DNA from: Alphaproteobacteria bacterium
GTDB lineage: Bacteria; Pseudomonadota; Alphaproteobacteria; Rs-D84
Length of the DNA stretch: 64,000 bases
Assembly: GCA_015062545.1 (NCBI GenBank)
Contig: SUUL01000004.1
Span: 1 to 64,000 of the forward strand
Direction: 5' to 3'
The stretch's first letter is position 1. The number at the start of each line of letters is the position of its first letter. Positions 8,754 to 19,164 of the stretch are shown one piece after another. Below the pieces are notes generated by a model. It was not told the origin of the DNA, did no database searches, and was given only the letters and a program-made list of their open reading frames with translations. Position numbers and translations under genes: made by a program.

Positions 8754-10763
8754 ATGGTTGTGAATAAAAAAATGAAAAAAGCAGAATTTTATCTTGAAAG
8801 CGATTATCAGCCGATGGGGGACCAGCCAACGGCAATTTCTGAATTGGTTGCAGGGGTAAACGAAGGACGGCAAAGTCAGGTGTTGTTGGGGGTTACAGGG
8901 TCTGGAAAAACATTTACAATGGCAAATGTTATTGCGAATCTGGGACGACCAGCATTGATTATGGCACCTAATAAAATCTTGGCGGCGCAATTATATACAG
9001 AAATGAAATCGTTCTTTCCGCGTAATCATGTGGAATATTTTGTGTCATACTATGATTATTATCAACCCGAAGCATATATGCCAACCACGGACACTTATAT
9101 TGATAAAGATGCATCTATAAATGAACAGTTGGATCGTATGCGACACAGTGCAACACGTGCGATGTTGGAAGAAAGGGATGTTGTTGTGGTGTCAAGTGTG
9201 TCTTCTATTTATGGTATGGGGTCGCCAGAACAATATGCGGGTATGAAAGTGGTCTTGAATGTGGGCGATTTGTTATCTATGCGTGATGTTATGCGCGCCT
9301 TGGTTGATATTCAATACAAGCGTAATGATACCGCGTTTGAACGTGGTGATTTTCGTGTGCGCGGCGATACGCTGGATATATTTCCATCACATTCACAGGA
9401 TAGGGGGTGGAAACTGTCTTTCTGGGGGGATGAAATAGAAGAAATTTGGGAATTTGATACGTTAACAGGGGCAAAGTTGCAAAAATTAGATAGGATTGCA
9501 GTTTATCCAAATACTCACTATGCGACCCCAATGCCCAGTGTGTTACAGGCCTTGACACAAATTCGTGCAGATTTGAAAGAACGATTGGAATACTTTCATG
9601 AAAATATGAAGTATATAGAAGAACAACGTTTGCGCGAAAGGGTGAATTTTGATATTGAAATGATGGAAAGTACGGGAACTTGTCGCGGGGTGGAAAATTA
9701 TTCGCGTTATTTGTCAGGGCGTTTGCCTGGACAACCACCACCAACATTGTTTGAATATCTGCCAAAAGACGCAATTTTATTTATTGATGAAAGTCATGTG
9801 ACTGTGCCGCAAATTAGTGCAATGAGTCGTGGTGACAGGGCGCGAAAAGAAACCTTGTCGCAATATGGATTCAGATTGCCGGCATGTATAGATAACAGAC
9901 CGTTGACGTTTGATGAATGGGATAATTTGCGCCCACAGACAATATTTGTTTCTGCAACACCCGCAGATTGGGAATTGGCACAGGCAAACGGTATTGTGTC
10001 AGAACAGGTTATTCGCCCAACTGGATTACTGGACCCGGTTTGTGAAGTGCGCCCAACACATAATCAAGTTGATGATTTGTTAGGTGCTGTAAAAAATGTT
10101 TCTGGGCGCGTGTTGGTGACAACCTTGACCAAGAAAATGGCAGAACAATTAACTGATTATTTGAATGAAAATGGTGTGCGCGCCAAGTATTTGCACAGCG
10201 ATATTGAAACCTTGGAACGTATTGAGTTGTTACGTGAATTAAGATTGGGAAAGTTTGATGTTCTGGTAGGTATCAACTTGTTGCGCGAAGGTTTGGATGT
10301 GCCAGAATGTGAATTGGTTGCGATTATGGATGCGGATAAAGAGGGGTTCTTGCGTTCAACACGCAGCTTGATTCAGACAATCGGTCGCGCCGCGCGTAAT
10401 GCAAATGGACGTGTGATTTTATATGCAGATAAAATTACAGATTCTATGCAGTATGCGCTGGGTGAAACCGCGCGCAGACGTGAAAAGCAAATGGCGTATA
10501 ATACAGAACACGGTATTGTACCAAGGACTGTGACCAAGGCGGTCTTTGCCGAAGTGGGTGATGCGCAAGAAAAAACTGACAAGGCGCGCAGATTTGTGTA
10601 TGATAAATCTGGTGGGGTAATGGATGCGGAATCAATCCGCCGCGAAATAAAGAAATTAACCGCACAAATGAAACGTGCCGCAGAAGATTTGGAATTTGAA
10701 AAGGCTGCGGAAATTCGTGACACGTTGCATAAACTGGAAGACGATTTGTTATTGGTGGAGTAG
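8754..10763 (+). CDS. uvrB: Excinuclease ABC subunit B
   Basis: [58 protein letters not shown]-terminal UVR motif. Confidence 0.98.
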   Translation: MVVNKKMKKAEFYLESDYQPMGDQPTAISELVAGVNEGRQSQVLLGVTGSGKTFTMANVIANLGRPALIMAPNKILAAQLYTEMKSFFPRNHVEYFVSYYDYYQPEAYMPTTDTYIDKDASINEQLDRMRHSATRAMLEERDVVVVSSVSSIYGMGSPEQYAGMKVVLNVGDLLSMRDVMRALVDIQYKRNDTAFERGDFRVRGDTLDIFPSHSQDRGWKLSFWGDEIEEIWEFDTLTGAKLQKLDRIAVYPNTHYATPMPSVLQALTQIRADLKERLEYFHENMKYIEEQRLRERVNFDIEMMESTGTCRGVENYSRYLSGRLPGQPPPTLFEYLPKDAILFIDESHVTVPQISAMSRGDRARKETLSQYGFRLPACIDNRPLTFDEWDNLRPQTIFVSATPADWELAQANGIVSEQVIRPTGLLDPVCEVRPTHNQVDDLLGAVKNVSGRVLVTTLTKKMAEQLTDYLNENGVRAKYLHSDIETLERIELLRELRLGKFDVLVGINLLREGLDVPECELVAIMDADKEGFLRSTRSLIQTIGRAARNANGRVILYADKITDSMQYALGETARRREKQMAYNTEHGIVPRTVTKAVFAEVGDAQEKTDKARRFVYDKSGGVMDAESIRREIKKLTAQMKRAAEDLEFEKAAEIRDTLHKLEDDLLLVE

Positions 10764-10766
10764 GTT

Positions 10767-11165
10767 ATGAAAGAATATGTGTTGGCAAATATAGATGAAA
10801 CGCGTAATTGGGCGCGAAATTTTGCACAAAACTTAAGTGCGCCTTGTGTTGTTGCGTTGCACGGTGACTTGGGGATGGGAAAATCAGAAATCGCAAGAAC
10901 TGTTATTCAGACCTTGCGTGGGGCAGATACTGTTGTGCCAAGCCCGACATTTACAATCGTACAGAATTATGATGGAATTTCTCATTTTGATTTATATCGT
11001 ATTGATGATGCATCTGAACTAACCGAAGTGGGGTTAGAACATGCAATCGCAAATGATATTACATTAATTGAATGGCCAGAAATTGCCGCAGATGTTCTGC
11101 CGTCAGATACAATACATGTGTATATTACAGCGTATGAAGATGGACGAAAAATCATGATAAAATAA
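10767..11165 (+). CDS. tsaE: tRNA threonylcarbamoyladenosine biosynthesis ATPase TsaE
   Basis: GDLGMGKSEIAR, SPTFTIVQNYDG, HFDLYRI, LIEWPE motifs. Confidence 0.95.
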   Translation: MKEYVLANIDETRNWARNFAQNLSAPCVVALHGDLGMGKSEIARTVIQTLRGADTVVPSPTFTIVQNYDGISHFDLYRIDDASELTEVGLEHAIANDITLIEWPEIAADVLPSDTIHVYITAYEDGRKIMIK

Positions 11166-11214
11166 CAGCTGGGAAAAGGTACCAATGGATTTATTAGTGG
11201 ATTATATGTAATAT

Positions 11215-11337
11215 TTATATCGTGCGAAAGCATAAAGCAGGCATTGCACGAAACATGGACTTGCGACAAGCCCTGAACCCACATCCCTATATGCATTGCG
11301 TGCAAAATAAATACCGGCATTTGCCGGTGTTTTTTTA
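11215..11337 (+). ncRNA. Putative small structured RNA between tsaE and ftsA-rpe (unassigned)
   Basis: TTGCACG (near 11245) is complementary to CGTGCAA (near 11300). A competing CGTGC/GCACG pairing exists, and a ccggcatttgccgg-T terminator follows. Confidence 0.3.
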
Positions 11338-13113
11338 TTCGTGTGATTTCTTTAATAAACTTTGTACCGCCAGTGGAAAATCATGGGCGCGTGCCAGGTA
11401 TGAACCAGATACCAACATGTTTGCGCCCGCATCCCAACATGGTTGGGCGGTTTTGTCATTGATGCCACCATCAACAGAAATGGTATATTTAAGGCCGTAC
11501 TTTTTACGCGTTGCCGCCAGTATAGATATTTTGTGTAATGCCCCAGGGTCAAAACTTTGACCCGCCGCCCCAGGCATAACAGACATTATCATAACTTCAT
11601 CAATTTCACGTAAGATGGGTTTAAGCAAAGATACAGATGAATCCGGGTGCAGGGCAATCCCCACACGGCGACCAGATGCACGAACCGTGCGAACCGCCGC
11701 ACGCAAGCCAGATGTGTTTGTGGATAATATAATCGTGTCCGCCCCCGCCGCAATGGCATCTGCCGCCCAGACCGTTGGGCTTTCTGTCATCAGATGTACG
11801 TGCAAGTGGGCGTTTGTGTGTGCGCGTATGGTGCGTAATTCTTCAATGCCGCCGGCAATTCTGTCAACGTAAAAGCCGTCCATTATATCAACGTGTATCA
11901 TGGATATTCCGCCAGATGCAAACAGGTTGTATGTATCGGTTTTGCGCATGTCAAAACACAGGGTGCTGGGCAAAATGGGAATAAATTGATTTTTCTTTTT
12001 TTGTTTGCGATGGAACAGGCGTGTAAACAAATTGGCGCGTTTTTGCCAACGGTTATGGCGTGCAATATAATTGTTGCGATGTGGTTCTTCGATGCGCCAA
12101 ATGTATTCGGATAATGCGCGTACAGTTGCGTCAATAGGCATCGTTTCGGTTGGGGTGGCAAAGGCATTTTCAATGAAATCACGCAAGCCTTCGATTTCTG
12201 AACCGCCGCCAGTCAGAACAATTCTGGTTGGTTTGTATTTGGTAAATGCGGGCAGACATTTGTCTTTGATTTGTCTGATAATATCAACCAAAATTGGTAA
12301 AATTACTTCGTTAACATCGCTGCGCGAAAAGTCATAAGATGTATCCGCAGGGGTAAATCTGTCCATTTCTTTGGATATCAAAGATGCAACACTGTGTTTG
12401 ATAATGTCAGATGATTCTGGGGACAGGTTAAATTTTTCAGCAATCGCATTGGATATGTTTGTGCCGCCCAATGGGATTTTTGTGTGTAATACAGGACCAC
12501 GGTCTGTCCAGATAGATGCACTGGTAAATTCGGCACCAAAATCAATAAACATGGTCGTTTGTTTTGACTGGCGATATATGGAGTTTTGAACAAATTGTGG
12601 GTCAAAAAATGCGTTTGGTTGAATGTGGGCACCACGCATGTGTTCATATATCTTGTCCAAGGATGCGTTGGAATAAAATATGGCACCAAATGCAGATATT
12701 AACTGACGATCAATGTGACCGATGGGGGACAGCATGTTTCGTGCAGTTGGCGTGTCATAGCGCATCGGTATGATATGTATTGGTATAAAACCGTCAGGTG
12801 GGGTAATCTGGGAAATTTGATTGCGGATATCTGTGGATGTGATTTTGTGTTCGCCACCCCATACTGTGTTCTTGGCCAATATGTCAAAATAATTTGGACC
12901 AAAATTACCCGTAATATACGCAGAATCAAACAGTACACCCAGTTGTTTTTCTAATTCGCCAATAACAGATTTTATTGCAGATACTGTATCACAACTGTCA
13001 ACGGTGAAAAATGCAGAACGTTCAATGTGGGCGTTGTGTACACGATGTGCAATACCGCGTACACCGTGGGTGCCAATATCCAGACACAAAAAAGATGAAT
13101 CAAACAAGTTCAT
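11335..13113 (-). CDS. ftsA-rpe: FtsA (cell division, actin fold) - ribulose-phosphate 3-epimerase fusion
   Basis: N-terminus LCLDIGTHGVRGIA...MFIDFGAEFTSASI...RIVLTGGGSEIEGL (FtsA). C-terminus from about aa 377: ILPSTLCFDM...IHVDIMDGFYV...HVHLM...MSVMPGAAGQSF...ISVDGGI (Rpe). Uninterrupted 592 aa ORF. Confidence 0.9.
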   Translation of the reverse strand: MNLFDSSFLCLDIGTHGVRGIAHRVHNAHIERSAFFTVDSCDTVSAIKSVIGELEKQLGVLFDSAYITGNFGPNYFDILAKNTVWGGEHKITSTDIRNQISQITPPDGFIPIHIIPMRYDTPTARNMLSPIGHIDRQLISAFGAIFYSNASLDKIYEHMRGAHIQPNAFFDPQFVQNSIYRQSKQTTMFIDFGAEFTSASIWTDRGPVLHTKIPLGGTNISNAIAEKFNLSPESSDIIKHSVASLISKEMDRFTPADTSYDFSRSDVNEVILPILVDIIRQIKDKCLPAFTKYKPTRIVLTGGGSEIEGLRDFIENAFATPTETMPIDATVRALSEYIWRIEEPHRNNYIARHNRWQKRANLFTRLFHRKQKKKNQFIPILPSTLCFDMRKTDTYNLFASGGISMIHVDIMDGFYVDRIAGGIEELRTIRAHTNAHLHVHLMTESPTVWAADAIAAGADTIILSTNTSGLRAAVRTVRASGRRVGIALHPDSSVSLLKPILREIDEVMIMSVMPGAAGQSFDPGALHKISILAATRKKYGLKYTISVDGGINDKTAQPCWDAGANMLVSGSYLARAHDFPLAVQSLLKKSHE

Positions 13114-13115
13114 AT

Positions 13116-13796
13116 TTATTTAACCAATATACGTGCATTGTCACGCATGTCTATAACATGAATGTCTTTGTGCAATATCTTGTTGTTTTTATTCAATGTT
13201 ATAAGTGTGCCAATCGCAGATATGGGGTCGTTTTCAGGTAACATGACCATTATGCCACCATTTGTGTATAAATTCCAACGGCGGTTTTCAATCCATTCCA
13301 GATAATCCAATTCCCCAATCAAATTGTGGGCGGCGTTTGTGATTTTTGTTATGTCTGATGGCAGGGGGCCACGAAAAACAACATTGCCTGTGTCGCGTGT
13401 GTCGCGGGGGGTGTTGACGATTGTGCCGTCTGCTGATAATGGGAAAAAGCTTTCGCCATCTGTCCATAATGCAACCGCACGATATAAAGATGCGCGAACC
13501 GATATGTTGCCGTTTGGCATACGGCGTACCGCAGATTTGTGAACGCCGGGAACAGAACCAATGCGCGCATTTAGATTGCGCAAGTTTATAGAATAAGAAT
13601 TTGTGCCAGGCGCAACAGATGCCGCCGCCGCCAATGCCGTCAAGTCGGTATCTTTGGTGTCTGCAGATATGGAAATGTTGCGGACGTGTGATATGGATGT
13701 GCGACCAGTTGTTGTCATAATTGTGCGTACAGAAAAATATATTGCCAGAATTACAGCAATAACAAAAGACAGCCAAAACCAAATTGAACGTTTCAT
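13116..13796 (-). CDS. ftsQ: Cell division protein FtsQ
   Basis: Single N-terminal TM, POTRA/FtsQ-like region, located immediately upstream of ftsA. Start at internal Met (MKRSIWFWLSF). Confidence 0.8.
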   Translation of the reverse strand: MKRSIWFWLSFVIAVILAIYFSVRTIMTTTGRTSISHVRNISISADTKDTDLTALAAAASVAPGTNSYSINLRNLNARIGSVPGVHKSAVRRMPNGNISVRASLYRAVALWTDGESFFPLSADGTIVNTPRDTRDTGNVVFRGPLPSDITKITNAAHNLIGELDYLEWIENRRWNLYTNGGIMVMLPENDPISAIGTLITLNKNNKILHKDIHVIDMRDNARILVK

Positions 13797-13835
13797 GACA
13801 GTGATTATATCATAAAAAAAGGGAATGAGCAATTT

Positions 13836-14216
13836 TTACATCGCGCGCAGTAAATATCCGCGCCGGAACATGCATCTGCGGTATGCGCCAACAGATTTTG
13901 ATGTGGTGTTGCGTGGAACAGACATCAAACTGCGTTGGGCAACGTCTTTGTATTCGTTAGATTGAAATGTGACCCACAGACCATCCCAATCGGGCATGAT
14001 GGCCGATTGATTCGGTGCAATCAAGTTTGCAATTCTGGAACGTGGCTGATGTGCAGGGCGGTTTATGCCCAGACATGCCTTGTGATCACGAACAAACTGT
14101 TCTGTGGTGACGGCTTCGTTTTCCCAATTTAGTACGGTGGCATTGTCAATACTGCCGCTGTTGACGGAGGCACATGCGGTTAAAGCTAAAAATAATGCAA
14201 GGATTTTTATTCTCAT
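13836..14216 (-). CDS. Putative lipoprotein (lipobox LTAC)
   Basis: MRIKILALFLALTACASVNSGS... signal plus lipobox. Confidence 0.75.
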   Translation of the reverse strand: MRIKILALFLALTACASVNSGSIDNATVLNWENEAVTTEQFVRDHKACLGINRPAHQPRSRIANLIAPNQSAIMPDWDGLWVTFQSNEYKDVAQRSLMSVPRNTTSKSVGAYRRCMFRRGYLLRAM

Positions 14217-14292
14217 GTTTATTATTATAATTTAATTGCCTTTTTGTGGCAATAGTTTTTATAATGTAAAAAAAGAGAGAAGGGACAAGGAT

Positions 14293-14616
14293 ATGGCAAT
14301 TAATGTTCAACAGTTTATAAAATTGGCAAATTATTATAATCAGACAGCAATGCTGATGTCTGCAATTTGTGTGCAAAAGGGCGGAATTGCAATGGAAAAT
14401 TATGTGGGAAGATTTTTTGCTGCAGATGTTCTGGAATATATTGTAGAATACGGCAGGCGGTTGATGGTGCAAGATAAAAATTTGTCGGCAGAAATAGTTG
14501 CTGTGATTAATCGGTTCGCCGCACAGTTTGAAAGGGTTAAAGATTTAATAACACCAACGCAAAAGCCTATTCATGAAATGACGTTGGCAGAATTTGAAAA
14601 GCTGATGAATATATAA
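14293..14616 (+). CDS. Hypothetical protein
   Basis: ORF with internal start MAINVQQFIKLANYYNQ, RBS 'agagaagggaca'. Confidence 0.65.
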   Translation: MAINVQQFIKLANYYNQTAMLMSAICVQKGGIAMENYVGRFFAADVLEYIVEYGRRLMVQDKNLSAEIVAVINRFAAQFERVKDLITPTQKPIHEMTLAEFEKLMNI

Positions 14617-14637
14617 AAAAAAGAAAAGGGGAAAGGG

Positions 14638-15960
14638 ATGATGGCGTTTAGATTATGTTTGATTGTGGGGATGGGCTTGTTGGGGGCATGTGTTCGGCAA
14701 CAACAGCAACCACAATATGATACTGTGACTGTGGTTGATCAGTTGGTCATAGATGATAATTCTGTGCCAATCTTTCCAAAGAAAGCAGCCTTGACCACTG
14801 ATACGGCGCGGCGGTTTTCAATAGAGCTGCCAAAGCGGTGTGAAGTGGATTGGGATAATCAAAATGTTGTTTCTGTGGTGCCGTATGAAAAAGTTGAGAT
14901 TGTGCGTCTGGGGGTGGGGGATGCGTTACCAGATGATTTGAATGTGTCTGATTACGAATTCAAGGAGTTAACTGTTAAACAGGCTTTGGACAAGTTGTTG
15001 GATGGTACAGATATTTCTGTCGTGGAAGACGAAGCGTTATATGACAAAGTATCTGGGACAATCAGTGCAGGCAGTTTGATTGACGCGGTTGAACTGATTA
15101 CCAAGATGGGGCGTGTGTATTATTCGTATGATGCACAAATGGGGGAATTGCATTTGACGCATCGTGGTAAATGGCTGATTAAAATGCCACAAAATGAAAC
15201 AATAATCATGGCACTGCTGGATGCGATGCATGGTGCAGATATGCGAAATTTGTTGGTGGATTGGAAAGATAAAACGGTTGTGTTCGAAGGAAATTATCAG
15301 ACAGAACGTGAAGTGTCAAAAATAATCGCAGATATCGCAGGTAAAAAATATATGTTGGCATGGGATATTGATGTGTATCGTGTGTATCCGCGAACGGATA
15401 ATCCGATTGTATGGATGAATATGTTGCCGGCGTTTGGTGAAAAAAATATTCGTATGTCTATTCCTGGGGTGGTCGGGCGCGCCTTGGTTGTGGGGCCAGA
15501 AATTAACACAAAAACATTACAGGAATTCTTGGGAATGCAGGCAAATGTTGTTTTGATTTCCCAGGGAACATTTGCGATTCCAAATGGGTGGCAGTCGCGT
15601 TTTGATATTGGGCAATGCAGCAAAGAAGAAAGACTGGAAACAGATTTGATTGTTGGGGCCACGGGTACATACGGGGATTTCGCAGGACGTGAAAAAATAG
15701 ATGCAAAAATTGTTTTGCGAACCAGTAATGGTGAATTGTCTTCGTTTAATATCCCATCAACGATTGGGGATAACTATGTAATTGTGGGTATTCCAACACA
15801 TTCATTTGTAACAACACCAGAAACATTGGTGTCGCCGTTTGCGGAACTGGTGGTGTTTATGTCGCCGCGGGTTATTTCTGTGGTGGATGTTAAATCAGGG
15901 GATTTTGGTGGGGCGAATGAACTGATTGGTGATGCGTTGCGTGATTTCTTGAACGATTAA
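14638..15960 (+). CDS. Lipoprotein, secretin-like (PilN/type II secretin family-like) protein
   Basis: Lipobox GLLGACVRQ; N-domain-like repeats; C-terminal ELVVFMSPRVI resembles the secretin end motif. The barrel region is short. Confidence 0.5.
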   Translation: MMAFRLCLIVGMGLLGACVRQQQQPQYDTVTVVDQLVIDDNSVPIFPKKAALTTDTARRFSIELPKRCEVDWDNQNVVSVVPYEKVEIVRLGVGDALPDDLNVSDYEFKELTVKQALDKLLDGTDISVVEDEALYDKVSGTISAGSLIDAVELITKMGRVYYSYDAQMGELHLTHRGKWLIKMPQNETIIMALLDAMHGADMRNLLVDWKDKTVVFEGNYQTEREVSKIIADIAGKKYMLAWDIDVYRVYPRTDNPIVWMNMLPAFGEKNIRMSIPGVVGRALVVGPEINTKTLQEFLGMQANVVLISQGTFAIPNGWQSRFDIGQCSKEERLETDLIVGATGTYGDFAGREKIDAKIVLRTSNGELSSFNIPSTIGDNYVIVGIPTHSFVTTPETLVSPFAELVVFMSPRVISVVDVKSGDFGGANELIGDALRDFLND

Positions 15961-15970
15961 GGATAAATGG

Positions 15971-17224
15971 ATGTTTTCAAAACTGGAACGAAAAGTTGCT
16001 TTTAGATATTTGGGGGCCAAAAAGCGTGGTTTTGGTTCGGTGATTTCTTGGGTGTCACTGATTGGTATTATGTTGGGGGTGGCAACACTGATTGTGGTTA
16101 TGTCCGTGATGGGCGGCTTTCACGATACGTTGTTGGGACGTATTGTGGGAATGAATGGACATGTTGTTGTTTATCATCAAGATGGTGCAATTTCTGACTT
16201 TGATTTCTTGATTGATAAGATGAAGCAGAACAAGGTGGTTGCAGCACACGCAAATGCAATCGTGCCAATCGCCGAAGGGCAGGTTATGGCAACTGCCAAG
16301 GGGAATAATACAGGTGCGATGATACGCGGAATTCGTATGTCTGATTTGGTGGAAAAAACACAAACGGGTACGCGAATTTATGGCAAGGCATTATCTGAAA
16401 TCAAGGATGGCGAATTGATTGGCGGTGCGTCATTGACGCGTGCGCTGAAGGTTACAATGGGTGATATGGTGTCATTGGTGTCGGCAAATAATGCAACACC
16501 AACACCGTTTGGTTCAATGCCACGTATTATGTCTTATCCGGTGATGAGTTCGTTCTTTATGGGAATGTATGAATATGATTCTGGGTATATCTTTATGCCA
16601 TTGGAAACGGCGCAGAAGTATCTGAATATCGGTAATGGTGTTACACATATTGATTTGTTCTTGGATGACCCAGAAGATACAACAGATGTGGTGGAAAGTT
16701 TGGTGGAATTGTTGCCAGATGGATTTGTGGTGCGCGATTGGCGGGATTTGAATCGTGGATTTGTTGGTGCATTACAAGTTGAATCAAACGTTATGTTTTT
16801 GATATTAATGCTGATTGTGATTGTGGCGGCGTTTAATATCGTGTCGTCTTTGGTTATGTTGGTCAAAGATAAAAACAAGGATATTGCGGTATTGCGTACA
16901 TTTGGTGTGTCGCGTAAATCAATGATGAAAATTTTCGTGTTGTCTGGAACGTCTATTGGAATAATTGGCGCGTTCTTTGGAACAATATTGGGTGTGTTGG
17001 TTGCGGTTTATATTGAACCAATTAGACAATTCTTTCAATGGTTAACAGGGCGCGATTTGTTCCCTGCGGAATTATATTATCTGTCTGAATTGCCGTCCAA
17101 GTTGGTCGTGACAGATGTTGTTGGAATCGCGTTAATTGCGATTTTGTTGGCGTTCTTGGCAACGTTGTACCCCGCATGGAAGGCGGCAAACACAGATCCT
17201 GTAGAGGTGTTGCGAAATGAATAA
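15971..17224 (+). CDS. lolC: Lipoprotein-releasing ABC transporter permease LolC/LolE
   Basis: MFSKLERKVAFRYLGAKKRGFGSVISWVSLIGIMLGVATLIVVMSVMGGF; FtsX-type C-terminus; downstream lolD. Confidence 0.93.
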   Translation: MFSKLERKVAFRYLGAKKRGFGSVISWVSLIGIMLGVATLIVVMSVMGGFHDTLLGRIVGMNGHVVVYHQDGAISDFDFLIDKMKQNKVVAAHANAIVPIAEGQVMATAKGNNTGAMIRGIRMSDLVEKTQTGTRIYGKALSEIKDGELIGGASLTRALKVTMGDMVSLVSANNATPTPFGSMPRIMSYPVMSSFFMGMYEYDSGYIFMPLETAQKYLNIGNGVTHIDLFLDDPEDTTDVVESLVELLPDGFVVRDWRDLNRGFVGALQVESNVMFLILMLIVIVAAFNIVSSLVMLVKDKNKDIAVLRTFGVSRKSMMKIFVLSGTSIGIIGAFFGTILGVLVAVYIEPIRQFFQWLTGRDLFPAELYYLSELPSKLVVTDVVGIALIAILLAFLATLYPAWKAANTDPVEVLRNE

Positions 17225-17915
17225 GCGCGAGCAGTTTAATAAATCAAATGTGCAAATGCTGGTTAAAAGTTTTTTGCATGATTGGTCTGCAATAGAGTAT
17301 GAAGATAACCCTCCTTCTGCGTTGCAAAATGAACAACGTTATGCGCAGTACGGTATAAAATTACCGTTCAAGTTGCATTATAATTACAAAATTCCATTCG
17401 GACTGGAATCATCGTATGATTTGTTATTTTGGTATTACATGGCAAGAGTACCTGATGTTGCATCGTTTGATGACTTGCCGGATGTTTGGCGTATGAATAT
17501 GGATAATTTGTCACCAATGGAAAAAAAACGTTTAGATTTTTATAAATCGTTTTCAGACGAACAAATCAAAGCAATTTATGAGTATCTTGCACAGTGGACC
17601 GTGGACGATATGATTGAAGAAATAAAACGATTAAATCCAGAATTGGCGAATATAAAAATGGATGGCAAGGAAAGTGGTGTCTCCAGACCTGTGCAAGATT
17701 TTATTTGTGGGGTTGCGTATGGATTTCCACCAGAAGATATTAAATTGTGTTTGGAATCAAAACATGGGGAACTGCAAAAGGTTGCAGACAGTCCGCGGTA
17801 TCAAAAGTTGAAATATGGACACTTTACAACGCCCGAACATTATGAGATATTGTTACAGGCAGAACAGCAAATTCAACAAATACAGCAAGCTAAACAAAAC
17901 AACGGAAAAGAATAA
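17217..17915 (+). CDS. Hypothetical protein between lolC and lolD
   Basis: ORF overlaps lolC by 8 nt and abuts lolD; Q-rich C-terminus. Confidence 0.8.
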   Translation: MNKREQFNKSNVQMLVKSFLHDWSAIEYEDNPPSALQNEQRYAQYGIKLPFKLHYNYKIPFGLESSYDLLFWYYMARVPDVASFDDLPDVWRMNMDNLSPMEKKRLDFYKSFSDEQIKAIYEYLAQWTVDDMIEEIKRLNPELANIKMDGKESGVSRPVQDFICGVAYGFPPEDIKLCLESKHGELQKVADSPRYQKLKYGHFTTPEHYEILLQAEQQIQQIQQAKQNNGKE

Positions 17916-18626
17916 ATGGCGAATATTTTGAATTCTTTGTCAAAGGTAAATGCAGGCGATGTAGTTATGTCTGTGCGGGATATTAAGCGTACCTTTATAG
18001 AAGGGGGGCAACCATTACATATCTTGCGTGGGGGTGGGTTTGATTTACATCGTGGGGAAATTATCGCGCTGGTTGGACAATCGGGGTCCGGAAAATCTAC
18101 TTTGTTACAATGCGTGGGCTTGTTGGACAGACCAAGTGGTGGCAGTATTATGATAAATGGTACGCCTGTGCATAAAATGGATGAAGATACGCGTACCCAA
18201 ATTCGCCGAAAAAAAATAGGTTTTGTTTATCAAAAGCATAATCTGTTATCAGACTTTACCGCAGTGGAAAATGTTGTGTTGCCAATGTTGGCAAATGGTG
18301 TGGATGAAGATGTGGCGTATGCGCGTGCAATCAAACTGTTAAAGGCGGCAAATGTTGCGCATCGTGCATCGCATCTGCCCGGTGAAATGAGTGGTGGCGA
18401 ACAACAACGTACCGCTGTTGCACGCGCGTTGGCAAATAATCCAGATATTCTGTTGGCAGACGAACCAACCGGCAGTCTGGATCCGCAACATGCAGGTGCG
18501 GTGTTTGATTTATTGATGGATTTGGTGCGTAAAAATAAAATGGCGATGTTGTTTGTTACGCATGATATGAATTTGGCGGCACGTGCAGACAGGACAATCA
18601 CCATTGATAATGGGATAGTAAAATAA
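17916..18626 (+). CDS. lolD: Lipoprotein-releasing ABC transporter ATP-binding protein LolD
   Basis: Walker A GQSGSGKSTLL, signature MSGGEQQR, Walker B ILLADEPTGSLD. Confidence 0.95.
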   Translation: MANILNSLSKVNAGDVVMSVRDIKRTFIEGGQPLHILRGGGFDLHRGEIIALVGQSGSGKSTLLQCVGLLDRPSGGSIMINGTPVHKMDEDTRTQIRRKKIGFVYQKHNLLSDFTAVENVVLPMLANGVDEDVAYARAIKLLKAANVAHRASHLPGEMSGGEQQRTAVARALANNPDILLADEPTGSLDPQHAGAVFDLLMDLVRKNKMAMLFVTHDMNLAARADRTITIDNGIVK

Positions 18627-18648
18627 ATAAAACCAAAGGGAGAGAAAA

Positions 18649-19164
18649 ATGAAAAATCAAAAAACAGTAAAAATTGTACACAGTCCAAAACAACGTTTTT
18701 GGGGAATTATGGCTTTGGTGGCTTTGTTCGGTTGTGGTGTGATGGTTGGGGTCGGAATGAATTCTGACAAGGTGGAATCTGTAAATAATGTTGAGACGCA
18801 AGAAGTTGCCCAACCACAAAAAACATGTGTGCAAATTGAAGAATTGTTAGCAGAACGTTTGCCGGAACCAGATGGTCAGGGTGAATTGCGCATTATACGT
18901 GCAAAAATATTTGCACAGATGTCTGAACGTGGGTGTCCGGAAAATTCTGAAAAATATGTTGCGTTGGCAAAACAGGAATTAGAGATTGCACGTGCGTTGG
19001 AAGATGATGAATTCGACCAATATGAAACAATAGAAGTCGTTGAAACGTACAAGCGTCTTGATATGCAGGCGGCTGCAGAAGAAATTTTGGAAACAGCAAA
19101 AAAATTAACAAATCCCGCGATAGATTTTATTTTGGAAGTTGAAAAAATAATCAATGAACAATAG
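18649..19164 (+). CDS. Membrane-anchored hypothetical protein
   Basis: N-terminal TM; overlaps the next ORF. Confidence 0.7.
   Translation: MKNQKTVKIVHSPKQRFWGIMALVALFGCGVMVGVGMNSDKVESVNNVETQEVAQPQKTCVQIEELLAERLPEPDGQGELRIIRAKIFAQMSERGCPENSEKYVALAKQELEIARALEDDEFDQYETIEVVETYKRLDMQAAAEEILETAKKLTNPAIDFILEVEKIINEQ

Noticed and set aside
9289-9774. 161 aa minus-strand ORF inside uvrB
   Set aside because: Antisense shadow ORF of a highly conserved gene.
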